Below, in pieces: positions 24,656-33,202 of a DNA stretch of 45,843 bases. The position numbers were made by a program, and so were the translations under genes. Source of the stretch: CAZLAK01 sp964557545 (GTDB lineage Bacteria > Bacillota > Desulfotomaculia > Desulfotomaculales > Pelotomaculaceae); contig CAZLAK010000016.1 of NCBI GenBank assembly GCA_964557545.1, positions 1 through 45,843 of the forward strand, written 5' to 3'. Numbering within the stretch: position 1 is the first letter of the stretch; every line of letters begins with the position of its first letter. The notes beneath the pieces were generated by a model. The model was not told where the DNA came from. It made no database searches and saw nothing but the letters and a program-made list of their open reading frames with translations.

Positions 24656-24967
24656 GTGTACTCTGGGAAGTTGAAAGACGAGCTCTTGGACAGGCTCTTT
24701 GAAGCGGTGCTGGCTTTGCGCGATGTGGACGAGTGTTACCAGTTTTTTGAAGATATTTGCACCGTAGCTGAATTAAAATCACTTGCCCAGCGCCTGGAAG
24801 TGGCCAAGATGCTCCGGGATAACAAGACTTACGGCGAAATTGCCGCCCGCACGGGGGCCAGTACGGCTACTATCAGCCGGGTAAAGCGGGCCTTAAATTA
24901 CGGGGCGGACGGCTACAAGCTCGTTTTGGAGCGGCTGGCTTGTGCGAAAAAAGGGGAAGGACGATGA
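24656..24967 (+). CDS. yerC: TrpR/YerC-family transcriptional regulator of the his operon
   Basis: TrpR-like all-helical DNA-binding protein of the YerC/YecD type. About 103 residues from GTG 24656, seven bases after GGGGG; a longer frame from ATG 24629 would begin on the operator and lacks a ribosome site. The helix-turn-helix reads TYGEIAARTGASTATISRVKRAL, preceded by the conserved LKSLAQRLEVAKML helices. Members of this family have been predicted by comparative genomics to control histidine genes in Firmicutes (called HisR there); here its gene is the first of a his operon and lies one base from hisD. Whether it senses histidine or another ligand cannot be read from the sequence. Confidence 0.88.
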   Translation: MYSGKLKDELLDRLFEAVLALRDVDECYQFFEDICTVAELKSLAQRLEVAKMLRDNKTYGEIAARTGASTATISRVKRALNYGADGYKLVLERLACAKKGEGR

Positions 24968-24968
24968 T

Positions 24969-26300
24969 GTGGTGAAGGAAATTTTTTTAGGCATTTATGA
25001 AACGGGCGACCCCTGTGTGGAGGAGCTCTTGGCCAGGCGGGCGGAATTGGCTGCTGAAACGGAAAGTGAAGTGGCAGAAATTTGCGCCGCGGTAAAAAAA
25101 AGGGGAGATGCGGCGGTTATTGAGTATACTGCCCGCTTCGGGGGGCCCCAATTGGAGCCCGCGCAGCTTGTTGTGACTAAAGAAGAAATAGAAGGCGCCT
25201 ACCGGCAGGTGAGCGGTGAGTTTTTGGCAGCCCTGCGCACAGCGCGCGAGAACATCGCCTCTTTTCACCGCCGCCAGCTGCGCCAGTCCTGGTTTGTGGC
25301 CGGCGAGGACGGCTTACTTCTCGGCCAGCTGGTAAGGCCTCTTAAACGGGTGGGCATTTACGTGCCGGGCGGAAAAGCTGCTTACCCCTCTTCAGTGCTC
25401 ATGAACGCTGTGCCGGCCAAAGTGGCCGGTGTGGGGGAAATTGCCATGGTCACGCCGCCGGCGCCGGACGGCTCGATCAACCCTCACACCTTGGTGGCCG
25501 CCGCGGAAGCAGGAGTAGAAGAAATATACCGCATGGGCGGGGCACAGGCCGTGGCTGCCTTGGCCTACGGCACAGAAACCGTCCGCCGGGTGGATAAGAT
25601 CACCGGTCCGGGCAATATTTACGTCACCTTGGCCAAAAAGTGCGTTATGGGCTGGGTAGGCATTGACATGCTGGCCGGCCCCAGCGAAGTGGTAATTGTG
25701 GCCGACCACACTGCCGACCCCATATTTGCTGCTGCCGACCTCTTATCCCAGGCAGAGCACGACGAAATGGCCTCGGCCATCCTGATCACTCCGTGCCGTG
25801 AACTGGCGCAAAAAGTGGTTGAGGCGGTTTTGGCTCTGGCAGAGCGCCTGCCGCGCCGGGAGGTGATTGCTTCCTCTTTGACCCATGCCGGGGCCGTTAT
25901 TGTCACCGGTAGTTTGGAAGAGGCTTTTGAGGTGGCCAACCGCATTGCCCCCGAGCACTTGGAGCTGATGGTAGCCGAACCTTTTTGCTGGCTGGGGCGG
26001 GTGGAAAATGCCGGGGCGGTCTTTTTGGGCAGTCACTCCCCCGAGCCGCTGGGCGATTATTTGGCCGGTCCCAATCACGTCCTGCCCACCGCCGGCACTG
26101 CCCGCTTCTGCTCGCCGCTGGGAGTGGATACGTTTATCAAGAAGACGAGCCTTATCTCCTACACGCCGCACGCCCTGCAAAAAGCGGCCAAGGACGTAAT
26201 GGTGCTGGCGGGAACAGAGGGACTGCCGGCCCACGCCGCCGCCGTGGCCGTGCGTTTGGAAAGGTACGGTCGGGACGTACAAAGCGGGGGTGGGGAGTGA
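24969..26300 (+). CDS. hisD: Histidinol dehydrogenase
   Basis: Oxidises L-histidinol to L-histidine in two NAD+-dependent steps, with a zinc ion. 443 residues with AAYPSSVLMNAVPAKVAGV, GGAQAVAALAYGT, GPGNIYVTLAKK, LAGPSEV, DLLSQAEHD (metal ligands) and the C-terminal GDYLAGPNHVLPT. Tandem GTG codons at 24969 and 24972 follow GGGGAAGGA; the first is listed. It begins one base after the regulator's stop. Normally hisZ and hisG precede hisD; they are missing here. Confidence 0.96.
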   Translation: MVKEIFLGIYETGDPCVEELLARRAELAAETESEVAEICAAVKKRGDAAVIEYTARFGGPQLEPAQLVVTKEEIEGAYRQVSGEFLAALRTARENIASFHRRQLRQSWFVAGEDGLLLGQLVRPLKRVGIYVPGGKAAYPSSVLMNAVPAKVAGVGEIAMVTPPAPDGSINPHTLVAAAEAGVEEIYRMGGAQAVAALAYGTETVRRVDKITGPGNIYVTLAKKCVMGWVGIDMLAGPSEVVIVADHTADPIFAAADLLSQAEHDEMASAILITPCRELAQKVVEAVLALAERLPRREVIASSLTHAGAVIVTGSLEEAFEVANRIAPEHLELMVAEPFCWLGRVENAGAVFLGSHSPEPLGDYLAGPNHVLPTAGTARFCSPLGVDTFIKKTSLISYTPHALQKAAKDVMVLAGTEGLPAHAAAVAVRLERYGRDVQSGGGE

Positions 26301-26301
26301 A

Positions 26302-27378
26302 ATGGCCGGAAATTTTAGTGCCTCTTCCCTCTTAAGGCGCGACCTTTTAGACCTGGTTCCCTATAAAGTGCACGACTGCCCGGGTGTAATAAAGATGGAC
26401 GCTAATGAAAACTCTCACGGTTTCCCGCAGGAAGTACTGGCGGAAATCTTAGAGCGGGCTAGGCAGCTTGCCTTAAACCGCTATCCGGATTCTTCTGCCC
26501 GGCAGCTGCGCGCTAAAATTGCCGCTCACACGGGGCTTAGCCCCGAAAATGTTATGGTGGGCAACGGTTCTGACGAGATCATTTTTAACGTCATGCTGGC
26601 CTTTGCGGCCGGTGCCAAGGCTGCGGTAACTGTTCCTACTTTTAGCATGTACGCCATTCACGGCAGGATTGCCGGCGCTGAAGTGATTGAGGTGCCCCGC
26701 CGGGAAAGGGATTTCGGGGTGGACGTGGAAACAGCATTAAAGGCGTGTGAAGATCCTAAAGTGAAGGTGGTAATAATTTGTTCGCCCAACAACCCGACGG
26801 GCAACGCCACCCCGCCCGAAGACGTCCAAAAGATTGCCGACGGCACCCGCGCTCTTGTCCTGGTGGACGAGGCTTACGTGGAGTTTGCGCCGGCCAGCTG
26901 CCGCCATCTTTTGGACCACCTGCCCAACGTGGCCTTGCTCCGCACCTTTTCCAAAGCTTTCGGCATGGCGGGCTTAAGGGTGGGCTATCTCCTGGCTTCC
27001 CGGGAGCTTATAGAGGAACTGGAAAAGGTGAGGCAGCCGTTTAATTTAAACTCTTTTTCCCAGGAAGCAGCTGCTGCGGTGCTAGACAACGCAAAGACTT
27101 TTTGGGCCAGGGTGGAACAGATCGTGCGCGACCGCGAGTTGCTCCTGGCCGAAATGTCACGCCTGCCGGGTGTTGAGGTCTTTCCCAGCCAGGCTAACTT
27201 CCTCCTCTTCCGCACGCCGCTGCCGGCCGGTGCGGTTTACAGCGGCCTTTTGCGGCGGGGGGTGCTGGTGCGCAACGTGGAAAGCCCGTACCTGCCCCGG
27301 TTTTTGAGGGTGACGGTCGGCACTGAAGAAGAGAACAGGATCTTTTTAGAGAAATTAGGAGAAGTTTTGCGAGATTAA
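26302..27378 (+). CDS. hisC: Histidinol-phosphate aminotransferase
   Basis: PLP enzyme that turns imidazole-acetol phosphate and glutamate into histidinol phosphate. 358 residues of the class I/II aminotransferase fold: MDANENSHGFP near the start, the SPNNPTGN motif, VDEAYVEF, and the PLP lysine in TFSKAFGMAGLRVGY. The ATG at 26302 follows GGGGAG and overlaps nothing; the frame is open 12 bases further but inside hisD. Directly coupled to hisD (1-base gap). Confidence 0.95.
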   Translation: MAGNFSASSLLRRDLLDLVPYKVHDCPGVIKMDANENSHGFPQEVLAEILERARQLALNRYPDSSARQLRAKIAAHTGLSPENVMVGNGSDEIIFNVMLAFAAGAKAAVTVPTFSMYAIHGRIAGAEVIEVPRRERDFGVDVETALKACEDPKVKVVIICSPNNPTGNATPPEDVQKIADGTRALVLVDEAYVEFAPASCRHLLDHLPNVALLRTFSKAFGMAGLRVGYLLASRELIEELEKVRQPFNLNSFSQEAAAAVLDNAKTFWARVEQIVRDRELLLAEMSRLPGVEVFPSQANFLLFRTPLPAGAVYSGLLRRGVLVRNVESPYLPRFLRVTVGTEEENRIFLEKLGEVLRD

Positions 27379-27409
27379 GAATATCAAAAAAGCGGAGGTG
27401 CGATATTTC

Positions 27410-28012
27410 ATGCCGGAAGAGAGAACCGGGCGGCAGGCCTACGTGGCCCGCAAAACTAAGGAAACCGAAGTAAATGTCACCCTGCAGTTAGACGGCAGCG
27501 GCGTGTACTGGGTGACGACGGGGATGCCGTTTTTTGACCACATGATGCAGGTCTTTGCTTTGCATTCCGGCTTCGATATGGAACTGACGGCCAGGGGGGA
27601 CCTGGCAATTGACGGTCACCACACCGTTGAGGATGCCGGCATTTCTCTGGGCAAGGCCATTGAAAGGGCCTTGGGAGACCGGTCGGGGATCAGGCGCTTT
27701 GGCCACGCCGTCGTCCCCATGGACGATGCCCTGGTGCTGGCGGCTGTGGATTTAAGCGGACGGGGGTACATTTCTTACGACGTGCAGATGCCGGCCGCAA
27801 GAATTGGGGATTTTGATACCGAACTGGTGGAGGAATTCCTGCGCGCTCTGGCCGTTAACGGCGGCTTCAACTTGCACGTAAAACAGCTGGCCGGCAAGAA
27901 CACCCACCACATCATTGAGGCCACTTTTAAGGCGCTGGCTCTCGCTTTAAAAGAAGCGGCCGCTGCTACCGGCAGTGAAGGCGTTCCTTCCACCAAGGGC
28001 CTTTTGGGTTAA
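27410..28012 (+). CDS. hisB: Imidazoleglycerol-phosphate dehydratase
   Basis: Mn2+-dependent dehydration of IGP. 200 residues, the monofunctional form without the phosphatase domain. Metal-binding motifs are FFDHMMQVFALHSGFD, DGHHTVEDAGI and the later NTHHIIEATFKALA. The ATG start at 27410 lies 10 bases after GGAGGTG, inside a slightly longer frame. Since this HisB lacks phosphatase, a separate histidinol phosphatase (HisK or HisN) must lie elsewhere. Confidence 0.96.
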   Translation: MPEERTGRQAYVARKTKETEVNVTLQLDGSGVYWVTTGMPFFDHMMQVFALHSGFDMELTARGDLAIDGHHTVEDAGISLGKAIERALGDRSGIRRFGHAVVPMDDALVLAAVDLSGRGYISYDVQMPAARIGDFDTELVEEFLRALAVNGGFNLHVKQLAGKNTHHIIEATFKALALALKEAAAATGSEGVPSTKGLLG

Positions 28013-28021
28013 GGCCAAAAA

Positions 28022-28085
28022 GGGCGGGATCACCCGTAAGTTTTTGTTTTTGGGCCCCGCCCGCGCTAAATTCTTTTGGGCGGGG
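28022..28085 (+). promoter_or_regulatory. Possible RNA switch covering the hisH ribosome site
   Basis: CCCCGCCC (28055-28062) can pair with GGGCGGG upstream (28022-28028) or with GGGCGGGG downstream (28078-28085); the downstream copy contains the hisH ribosome site. The two pairings exclude each other. Between them lies a T-rich run. This could tune hisH translation or act as a leaky terminator. Predicted from base pairing only. Confidence 0.35.
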
Positions 28086-28092
28086 ATAAAAG

Positions 28093-28704
28093 ATGATCGC
28101 GGTTGTAGATTACGGGATGGGCAACTTGCACAGTGTTGTCAAGGGGCTGGAGAAAGCCGGCGGGGAGTGCTTTTTGGCCACAGCTCCTGATCAGCTGGCT
28201 TTGGCGGCAGCCGTGGTTCTGCCGGGGGTAGGGGCCTTTGCCCGGGCCATGGCCAACTTGCGCGCCTGCGGTATGGACGAGGCCTTGTGTAAAGCGGTAA
28301 AAAGCGGAAAGCCCCTTTTAGGTATCTGTCTTGGCTACCAGCTCCTCTTTGAAGAAGGGGAGGAAGGCGGCCGCACGGCGGGATTGGGTATTTTGCCCGG
28401 ACGGGTGCGGCGGCTGCCGGCGAGGCTAAAAGTTCCCCACATGGGGTGGAACCAGATAGAGATCGCAAGGCCCAGCCCCCTCTTTGCCGGGATAGCCAGC
28501 AATTCCCCTTTTTATTTTGTGCACTCTTACGTGGCCGAGCCGGCACACCCTGAACTGATCCTGGCCTATACGGACTACGGCACCCGCTTTGCCGCGGCAG
28601 CCGGCAGGGGGCACGTTTTTGGCATTCAGTTTCACCCCGAGAAGAGCAGTTCATTAGGTCTTCGCATTTTAGCAAATTTTTGGAGGTTGGCTAAAAGATG
28701 TTAA
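28093..28704 (+). CDS. hisH: Imidazole glycerol phosphate synthase, glutaminase subunit
   Basis: Supplies ammonia from glutamine to HisF. 203 residues of class I glutaminase: starts IAVVDYGMGNLHSV, oxyanion region VLPGVGAFARAM, nucleophile in GICLGYQLLFE, and the His-Glu pair in IQFHPEKSS. ATG start with GGGGATAAAAG upstream. An 80-base gap separates it from hisB, and its end overlaps hisA. It forms a complex with HisF (encoded two genes on) through which ammonia is channelled. Confidence 0.96.
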   Translation: MIAVVDYGMGNLHSVVKGLEKAGGECFLATAPDQLALAAAVVLPGVGAFARAMANLRACGMDEALCKAVKSGKPLLGICLGYQLLFEEGEEGGRTAGLGILPGRVRRLPARLKVPHMGWNQIEIARPSPLFAGIASNSPFYFVHSYVAEPAHPELILAYTDYGTRFAAAAGRGHVFGIQFHPEKSSSLGLRILANFWRLAKRC

Positions 28705-29423
28705 TTATCCCCGCTGTAGACTTGCGGGAAGGGAAGTGTGTCCGCCTGGTTGAGGGCCGGCCCGACCGCCAGACCGTTTACTCGGATAATCCGGTGGCCG
28801 CAGCCCGGCGCTGGCAGGAAGAGGGGGCCAAAATGCTGCACGTGGTAGATTTGGACGGCGCCTTTTGCGGGGTGCCGAAAAATACAGACGTTATAGCTGC
28901 TATTATTAAGGCCGTAGATATACCCGTGCAGGTTGGCGGCGGTGTGAGGGAAATAGAAGTTTTGGAGCAGCTTTTAGCACTGGGGGCTGCCAGGGTTATC
29001 CTGGGCACGGCGGCTGTCTTAAAGCCAGGTCTGGTGGCCAAAGCCTGCGAAAAGTACGGGGAGCGCGTGCTGGTGGGTATTGACGGCCGCGGGGGCAAGG
29101 TGGCCATTGAAGGCTGGGGAGTCACCGCAGAAAAAGGGACAGTGGAGCTGGCCCGGGAAGTAAAAGAACTGGGAGTTAAGAGGGTGGTTTTTACCGATAT
29201 AAAGAGAGACGGCACCTTAAAAGGGCCCAATGTGGAGGCTTGCGGTGAGCTGGCTAGGGCTTGCGGTTTAAAGGTCATTGCCTCCGGGGGTATTTCCCGG
29301 CTGGAGGATATACGCGCCTTAAAGGAACTGGAAGTTTACGGCGTGGAGGCGGCCATTGTGGGCAAAGCCCTTTACGACGGCGCCATTACCTTAGCGCAAG
29401 CCATGGCGGCGGCAGAAGGGTAA
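28698..29423 (+). CDS. hisA: ProFAR isomerase (phosphoribosylformimino-5-aminoimidazole carboxamide ribotide isomerase)
   Basis: (Beta/alpha)8 barrel that opens the ProFAR ribose in an Amadori rearrangement to PRFAR. 241 residues. The catalytic first-strand Asp is in IIPAVDLREGKCVRL and the second in FTDIKRDGTLKGPN; phosphate-binding loops are QVGGGVRE and IASGGISR. ATG start overlaps the hisH end by 7 bases with TTGGAGG upstream, so translation is coupled. Confidence 0.97.
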   Translation: MLIIPAVDLREGKCVRLVEGRPDRQTVYSDNPVAAARRWQEEGAKMLHVVDLDGAFCGVPKNTDVIAAIIKAVDIPVQVGGGVREIEVLEQLLALGAARVILGTAAVLKPGLVAKACEKYGERVLVGIDGRGGKVAIEGWGVTAEKGTVELAREVKELGVKRVVFTDIKRDGTLKGPNVEACGELARACGLKVIASGGISRLEDIRALKELEVYGVEAAIVGKALYDGAITLAQAMAAAEG

Positions 29424-29465
29424 AAGGTGCGGTGCACTAAATTTTTTTTGGCGAGGTGTTTGGGA

Positions 29466-30233
29466 TTGCTGTTAAAGAGGATCATCCCCTGTCTGGACGT
29501 TGCCGGGGGCAGGGTGGTAAAAGGCACTAATTTCATAAATTTGCGGGATGCAGGCGACCCCGTAGAACTGGCCGCCTTCTACGACCGGGAGGGGGCCGAT
29601 GAGCTGGTTTTTTTGGACATCAACGCTTCGGCAGAAAACCGCAAGACCACTTTGGATATGGTCTACCGAACGGCCGGCGAGGTGTTCATCCCCTTTACTG
29701 TCGGCGGCGGGATCAGTTCTTTAGAGGATATCCGCGCCATCCTCTCCGCCGGTGCCGATAAGGTATCTATCAATACGGCGGCAGTGAAAAACCCGCGTTT
29801 GGTGGCTGAGGCCGCCGAGAAGTTTGGGAGCCAGTGCGTAGTGGTGGCCATCGACGCCCGCTGGTGCGGCCCTAACAAGTGGGAGGTCTACACCCACGGC
29901 GGGCGCACGCCGACGGGTATTGATGCCGTGGAGTGGGCCAGAAGAGTGGAGGAGCTGGGAGCAGGTGAAATCCTGCTCACCAGTATGGACCGCGACGGGA
30001 CCAAGGACGGCTATGACATCCCGTTGACGCGGGCGGTGGCAGATGCGGTGAGAATACCGGTTATTGCTTCGGGCGGGGTGGGCACGTTAGAGCACATAGC
30101 CGAGGGGCTCACCGCCGGCGGGGCCGATGCCGCCCTAGCGGCGTCTATTTTCCACTACCGGGAATACACCATTAAGGAAGTCAAGGAGTACCTCAAGTCC
30201 AAGGGTATCCCGGTACGTATGATAGAAGAGTAA
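29466..30233 (+). CDS. hisF: Imidazole glycerol phosphate synthase, cyclase subunit
   Basis: Barrel enzyme that joins PRFAR with ammonia from HisH to form IGP and AICAR. 255 residues: RIIPCLDVAGGRVVKG with the catalytic Asp, INASAENR, FTVGGGI, and TSMDRDGTKDGYD with the second Asp. The frame opens at 29427, but the family start and GAGGTG (29453-29458) point to TTG 29466. The AICAR it releases re-enters purine synthesis at purH. Confidence 0.97.
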   Translation: MLLKRIIPCLDVAGGRVVKGTNFINLRDAGDPVELAAFYDREGADELVFLDINASAENRKTTLDMVYRTAGEVFIPFTVGGGISSLEDIRAILSAGADKVSINTAAVKNPRLVAEAAEKFGSQCVVVAIDARWCGPNKWEVYTHGGRTPTGIDAVEWARRVEELGAGEILLTSMDRDGTKDGYDIPLTRAVADAVRIPVIASGGVGTLEHIAEGLTAGGADAALAASIFHYREYTIKEVKEYLKSKGIPVRMIEE

Positions 30234-30256
30234 GTGAAGCAAATGGAGGGAGCGGG

Positions 30257-30643
30257 TTGGCTTTTGATGCAGGCAGTTTAAAGTACAGCGCTGAAGGAAT
30301 TATTCCGGTTGTCGTGCAGGATGCCGGCACCTTGGAAGTGCTGATGGTGGCGTACATGAATAAAGAAGCGGTGGAAAAGACTCTTTTAAGCGGGGAAACC
30401 TGGTTTTGGAGCCGCAGCCGCAAAAAGTTCTGGCACAAGGGTGAAACCAGCGGGCACGTCCAGAAGGTTGTGGATGTTTTTTTTGACTGCGACCGCGATA
30501 CATTGCTGGTAAAAGTCGAGCAGGCGGGGGCGGCCTGCCACGAGGGGTACTATTCCTGCTTCCACTACCGCCTGACAGAAAGCGGAGAAGTGGAAGTGGT
30601 GGGAGAAAAGGTTTTTGACCCCGAGAAGGTTTACGGCAGCTAA
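30257..30643 (+). CDS. hisI: Phosphoribosyl-AMP cyclohydrolase
   Basis: Opens the adenine ring of PR-AMP to give ProFAR. 128 residues, the standalone form (not fused to HisE). Metal and substrate motifs: TWFWSRSRKKFWHKGETSGH, the acid cluster DCDRDTLL, and the cysteines in ACHEGYYSCF that bind zinc. TTG start 6 bases after GGAGGG. Followed by the separate hisE gene, so the two activities are encoded apart, as in many Clostridia. Confidence 0.96.
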   Translation: MAFDAGSLKYSAEGIIPVVVQDAGTLEVLMVAYMNKEAVEKTLLSGETWFWSRSRKKFWHKGETSGHVQKVVDVFFDCDRDTLLVKVEQAGAACHEGYYSCFHYRLTESGEVEVVGEKVFDPEKVYGS

Positions 30644-30678
30644 GAAATAAGGCGTGGCGGAAAGAAGGTTTGGGCCAA

Positions 30679-30975
30679 ATGGCGTGTGAGGGGCTGGTAA
30701 GGGAAATTTTTGACGTTATACAGCAGCGCTCAAAAGATATGCCGCCGGGATCTTACACCGCTTACCTCTTTAAAGAGGGGCAGGACAAAATTTTGAAAAA
30801 AATCGGCGAAGAGGCCGCGGAAGTAATCATTGCCTCCAAAAGCGGCGGTGAAAGCCAGCTGGCCGCAGAAATAGCCGACCTGGTTTACCACCTGCTGGTG
30901 CTGCTGGCCTGGCACGGGATGGAGCCGGATGACGTGCTTACTGTACTGGCCCGCCGCCGCGGCAAACAGAATTAG
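30679..30975 (+). CDS. hisE: Phosphoribosyl-ATP pyrophosphohydrolase
   Basis: Removes pyrophosphate from PR-ATP to give PR-AMP. 98 residues of the MazG-like all-alpha fold: PPGSYTAYLF, the EExxE-type metal site in KKIGEEAAEVIIA, and ELxxxLYH-like ADLVYHLLVL. ATG 30679 is favoured over TTG 30670 because GAAGG (30664-30668) is 10 bases before it. Last his gene of the cluster; no terminator separates it from pcrA. Confidence 0.95.
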   Translation: MACEGLVREIFDVIQQRSKDMPPGSYTAYLFKEGQDKILKKIGEEAAEVIIASKSGGESQLAAEIADLVYHLLVLLAWHGMEPDDVLTVLARRRGKQN

Positions 30976-30995
30976 GAACAGTTGAGGTGCTTTAT

Positions 30996-33146
30996 TTGGA
31001 CGTCTTGAGCGGCTTAAACCCAGCCCAGCGGGAGGCCGTTTTGCACGGCGAGGGGCCGCTCCTCGTTTTGGCAGGAGCGGGCAGCGGAAAAACGCGGGTG
31101 CTGACCAGGAGGATAGCGTACCTTATCAGTGAGCGGCGCGTTTTGCCGCAGCAGATCCTGGCCATTACTTTTACCAACAAGGCTGCCGCCGAGATGAAGG
31201 AGCGGGTGGAACAGCTGGTGCCCTTGTCTTTTTCCGAGTTGTGGATATCCACTTTCCACTCAGCCTGCGCGCGCATCTTAAGGCGGCAGGAAGAATTCTT
31301 TGGGCGGGGGCGGGGCTTTGTCATCTACGATGCCAGCGACCAGCAGGCGCTGGTGAAGGAGTGCGTCCGTGAACTCTCCATGAACGAAGAATTGTGTCCG
31401 GTGCGGTCGTGCGCGTGGGCCATCTCCCAGGCTAAAAACCGCCTGATAGGCGCTTTTGATTTCGAGGCCTTGGCCCAAAGCCGCTTCGAGCAGGCGGTAT
31501 CCCAAGTTTACCGCCTTTACGAGGAAAAGCTGCGCCGTAATAACGCCGTGGACTTTGACGATCTCATTTTTCTCACTGTGCGCCTTTTTCAGGAGTACCC
31601 GGCGGTGCTGGCGTATTACCAGCAGCGCTTTCGCCACATACTCATCGACGAGTACCAGGACACCAACCACGCCCAGTACGTGCTGGTAAAACTCCTGGCA
31701 GCTGCCCACCGCAACCTGTTTGCCGTCGGTGATCCCGATCAGAGCATTTACGGCTGGCGGGGTGCTGACATCGGTAATATTTTGAGTTTTAAAGAGGATT
31801 ACCCCGAGGCCAAAGTGGTCATTTTAGAAGAAAACTACCGCTCGACCGGCTACATATTGGAGGCCGCCAACAGCGTAATCGTTCACAACCCGGGGCGCGT
31901 GGAAAAGCGGCTGGTGGCCACGACCGGACCCGGCGAGCCGCCGGTTGTCTACACAGCAGACGATGAGCGGGAAGAGGCCGGCTTTATTGCCGACTGCATA
32001 CTGGCCCTGGCGGAGAAGGAGGGCAGGCCCTTTGGCCATTTTGCCGTCCTTTACCGGACTAACGCCCAGTCAAGAGTCATTGAGGAGACGTTTATCCGGG
32101 CCGGCATACCCTACACCGTTGTGGGAGGCCTTAAGTTCTACGAGCGCAAGGAAATTAAGGATATCCTGGCTTACCTCAGAGTCATTGCCAACCCCTTTGA
32201 CACCTTAAGCCTGGCCAGGATCGCCAACGTGCCGCGCCGCGGCATAGGCGACGTCACGCTGCAGCGGGTGCTGCTCTTTGCCCGCGAGCGCGGGATAAGC
32301 CCGGTGGAGGCATTTTTGCGCGCCGGTGAAGTACCCGGCCTTTCTGCCCGGGCGAGATCAAACTGTGCCGGGCTGGGGAGGCTTATATACGAGCTTTCAG
32401 TGGAGGCGGTGTGCCGGGAGGTAACCTGGCTGGTCGGGGAGCTTTTAACGAGGTCCGGTTACCGGGCCATGCTGGAAGCCGAAAAAACAGTAGAAGCGTT
32501 CGGCAGGCTGGAGAACATAGACGAGTTTCTTTCCGTGGCCGCTGACTTTGACCGCCAGGCTAAAGAAGGCGGCCCCGGGGGCCTTTGGAATTTTCTGGAG
32601 TCAGTGGCGCTGGTTAGCGATGCCGGCGAGTACGAGGAGGATGCCGGACAGGTGGTGCTGATGACCCTCCACAGCGCCAAGGGGCTGGAGTTTCCGGTGG
32701 TCTTTATGGCCGGCATGGAGGAGGGGATCTTTCCCCACAGCCTCTCTTTTGAGGAAGCGGGGGGATTGGAGGAAGAGCGCCGGCTGTGTTACGTGGGAAT
32801 TACCAGGGCTAAGGAAAAACTTTACCTCACCAACTGCCTTTGGCGCACGCTTTACGGGAGCTTGCGCTCAAATCCGCCGTCGCGCTTTTTGCTGGAAATT
32901 CCTCCGCACCTTCTGACTTTGGCCGAAAGCGGTGACGGAGAAGGCGCAAAGAGTTCTGCCAGTGCCGGGGAAAGCCAGCTCTCGCTGGCCTTGGGCGATG
33001 TGGTCAGGCATGCCCGCTTTGGTGAGGGCGTGGTGGTAGGCGTGCGCGGTGCCGGCAGTGAGACCGAAGTGAGGGTTTCTTTTCCCGGACGGGGAGTAAA
33101 AGTGCTGCTGGCCAAGTACGCCCCCTTAGAAAAAATTAGGCATTAA
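30996..33146 (+). CDS. pcrA: ATP-dependent DNA helicase PcrA (UvrD family)
   Basis: 3'-5' superfamily 1A helicase for repair, rolling-circle replication and clearing RecA. About 716 residues with motifs in order: LAGAGSGKTRVLTRRIAYL (Walker A), FTNKAAAEMKERV, DEYQDTNHAQY (Walker B), VGDPDQSIYGWRGAD, ENYRSTGYILEAAN, TLHSAKGLEFPVVF and YVGITRAKEKLYL. The last ~55 residues form the PcrA Tudor-like domain (VRHARFGEGVVVG). TTG 30996, 6 bases after GAGGTG, is listed; GTG 30987 is a possible alternative. It follows hisE by 20 bases. Confidence 0.97.
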   Translation: MDVLSGLNPAQREAVLHGEGPLLVLAGAGSGKTRVLTRRIAYLISERRVLPQQILAITFTNKAAAEMKERVEQLVPLSFSELWISTFHSACARILRRQEEFFGRGRGFVIYDASDQQALVKECVRELSMNEELCPVRSCAWAISQAKNRLIGAFDFEALAQSRFEQAVSQVYRLYEEKLRRNNAVDFDDLIFLTVRLFQEYPAVLAYYQQRFRHILIDEYQDTNHAQYVLVKLLAAAHRNLFAVGDPDQSIYGWRGADIGNILSFKEDYPEAKVVILEENYRSTGYILEAANSVIVHNPGRVEKRLVATTGPGEPPVVYTADDEREEAGFIADCILALAEKEGRPFGHFAVLYRTNAQSRVIEETFIRAGIPYTVVGGLKFYERKEIKDILAYLRVIANPFDTLSLARIANVPRRGIGDVTLQRVLLFARERGISPVEAFLRAGEVPGLSARARSNCAGLGRLIYELSVEAVCREVTWLVGELLTRSGYRAMLEAEKTVEAFGRLENIDEFLSVAADFDRQAKEGGPGGLWNFLESVALVSDAGEYEEDAGQVVLMTLHSAKGLEFPVVFMAGMEEGIFPHSLSFEEAGGLEEERRLCYVGITRAKEKLYLTNCLWRTLYGSLRSNPPSRFLLEIPPHLLTLAESGDGEGAKSSASAGESQLSLALGDVVRHARFGEGVVVGVRGAGSETEVRVSFPGRGVKVLLAKYAPLEKIRH

Positions 33147-33166
33147 GGCAATTATTGACGTATTGG

Positions 33167-33175
33167 TGGTATAAT
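33167..33175 (+). promoter_or_regulatory. Extended -10 promoter for amj
   Basis: TGGTATAAT: a perfect TATAAT at 33170-33175 with TGn. No consensus -35 at 16-18 bases. Predicted start about 33182, 20 bases before the gene, in the pcrA-amj gap. Confidence 0.6.
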
Positions 33176-33202
33176 AAATTTAAAAAATCTGAAAGGGAAC
33201 AC

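Noticed and set aside
33155..33202. Longer amj start at 33155
   Set aside because: This stretch contains the extended -10 promoter and no ribosome site; it reads as a non-protein-like basic and aromatic string.
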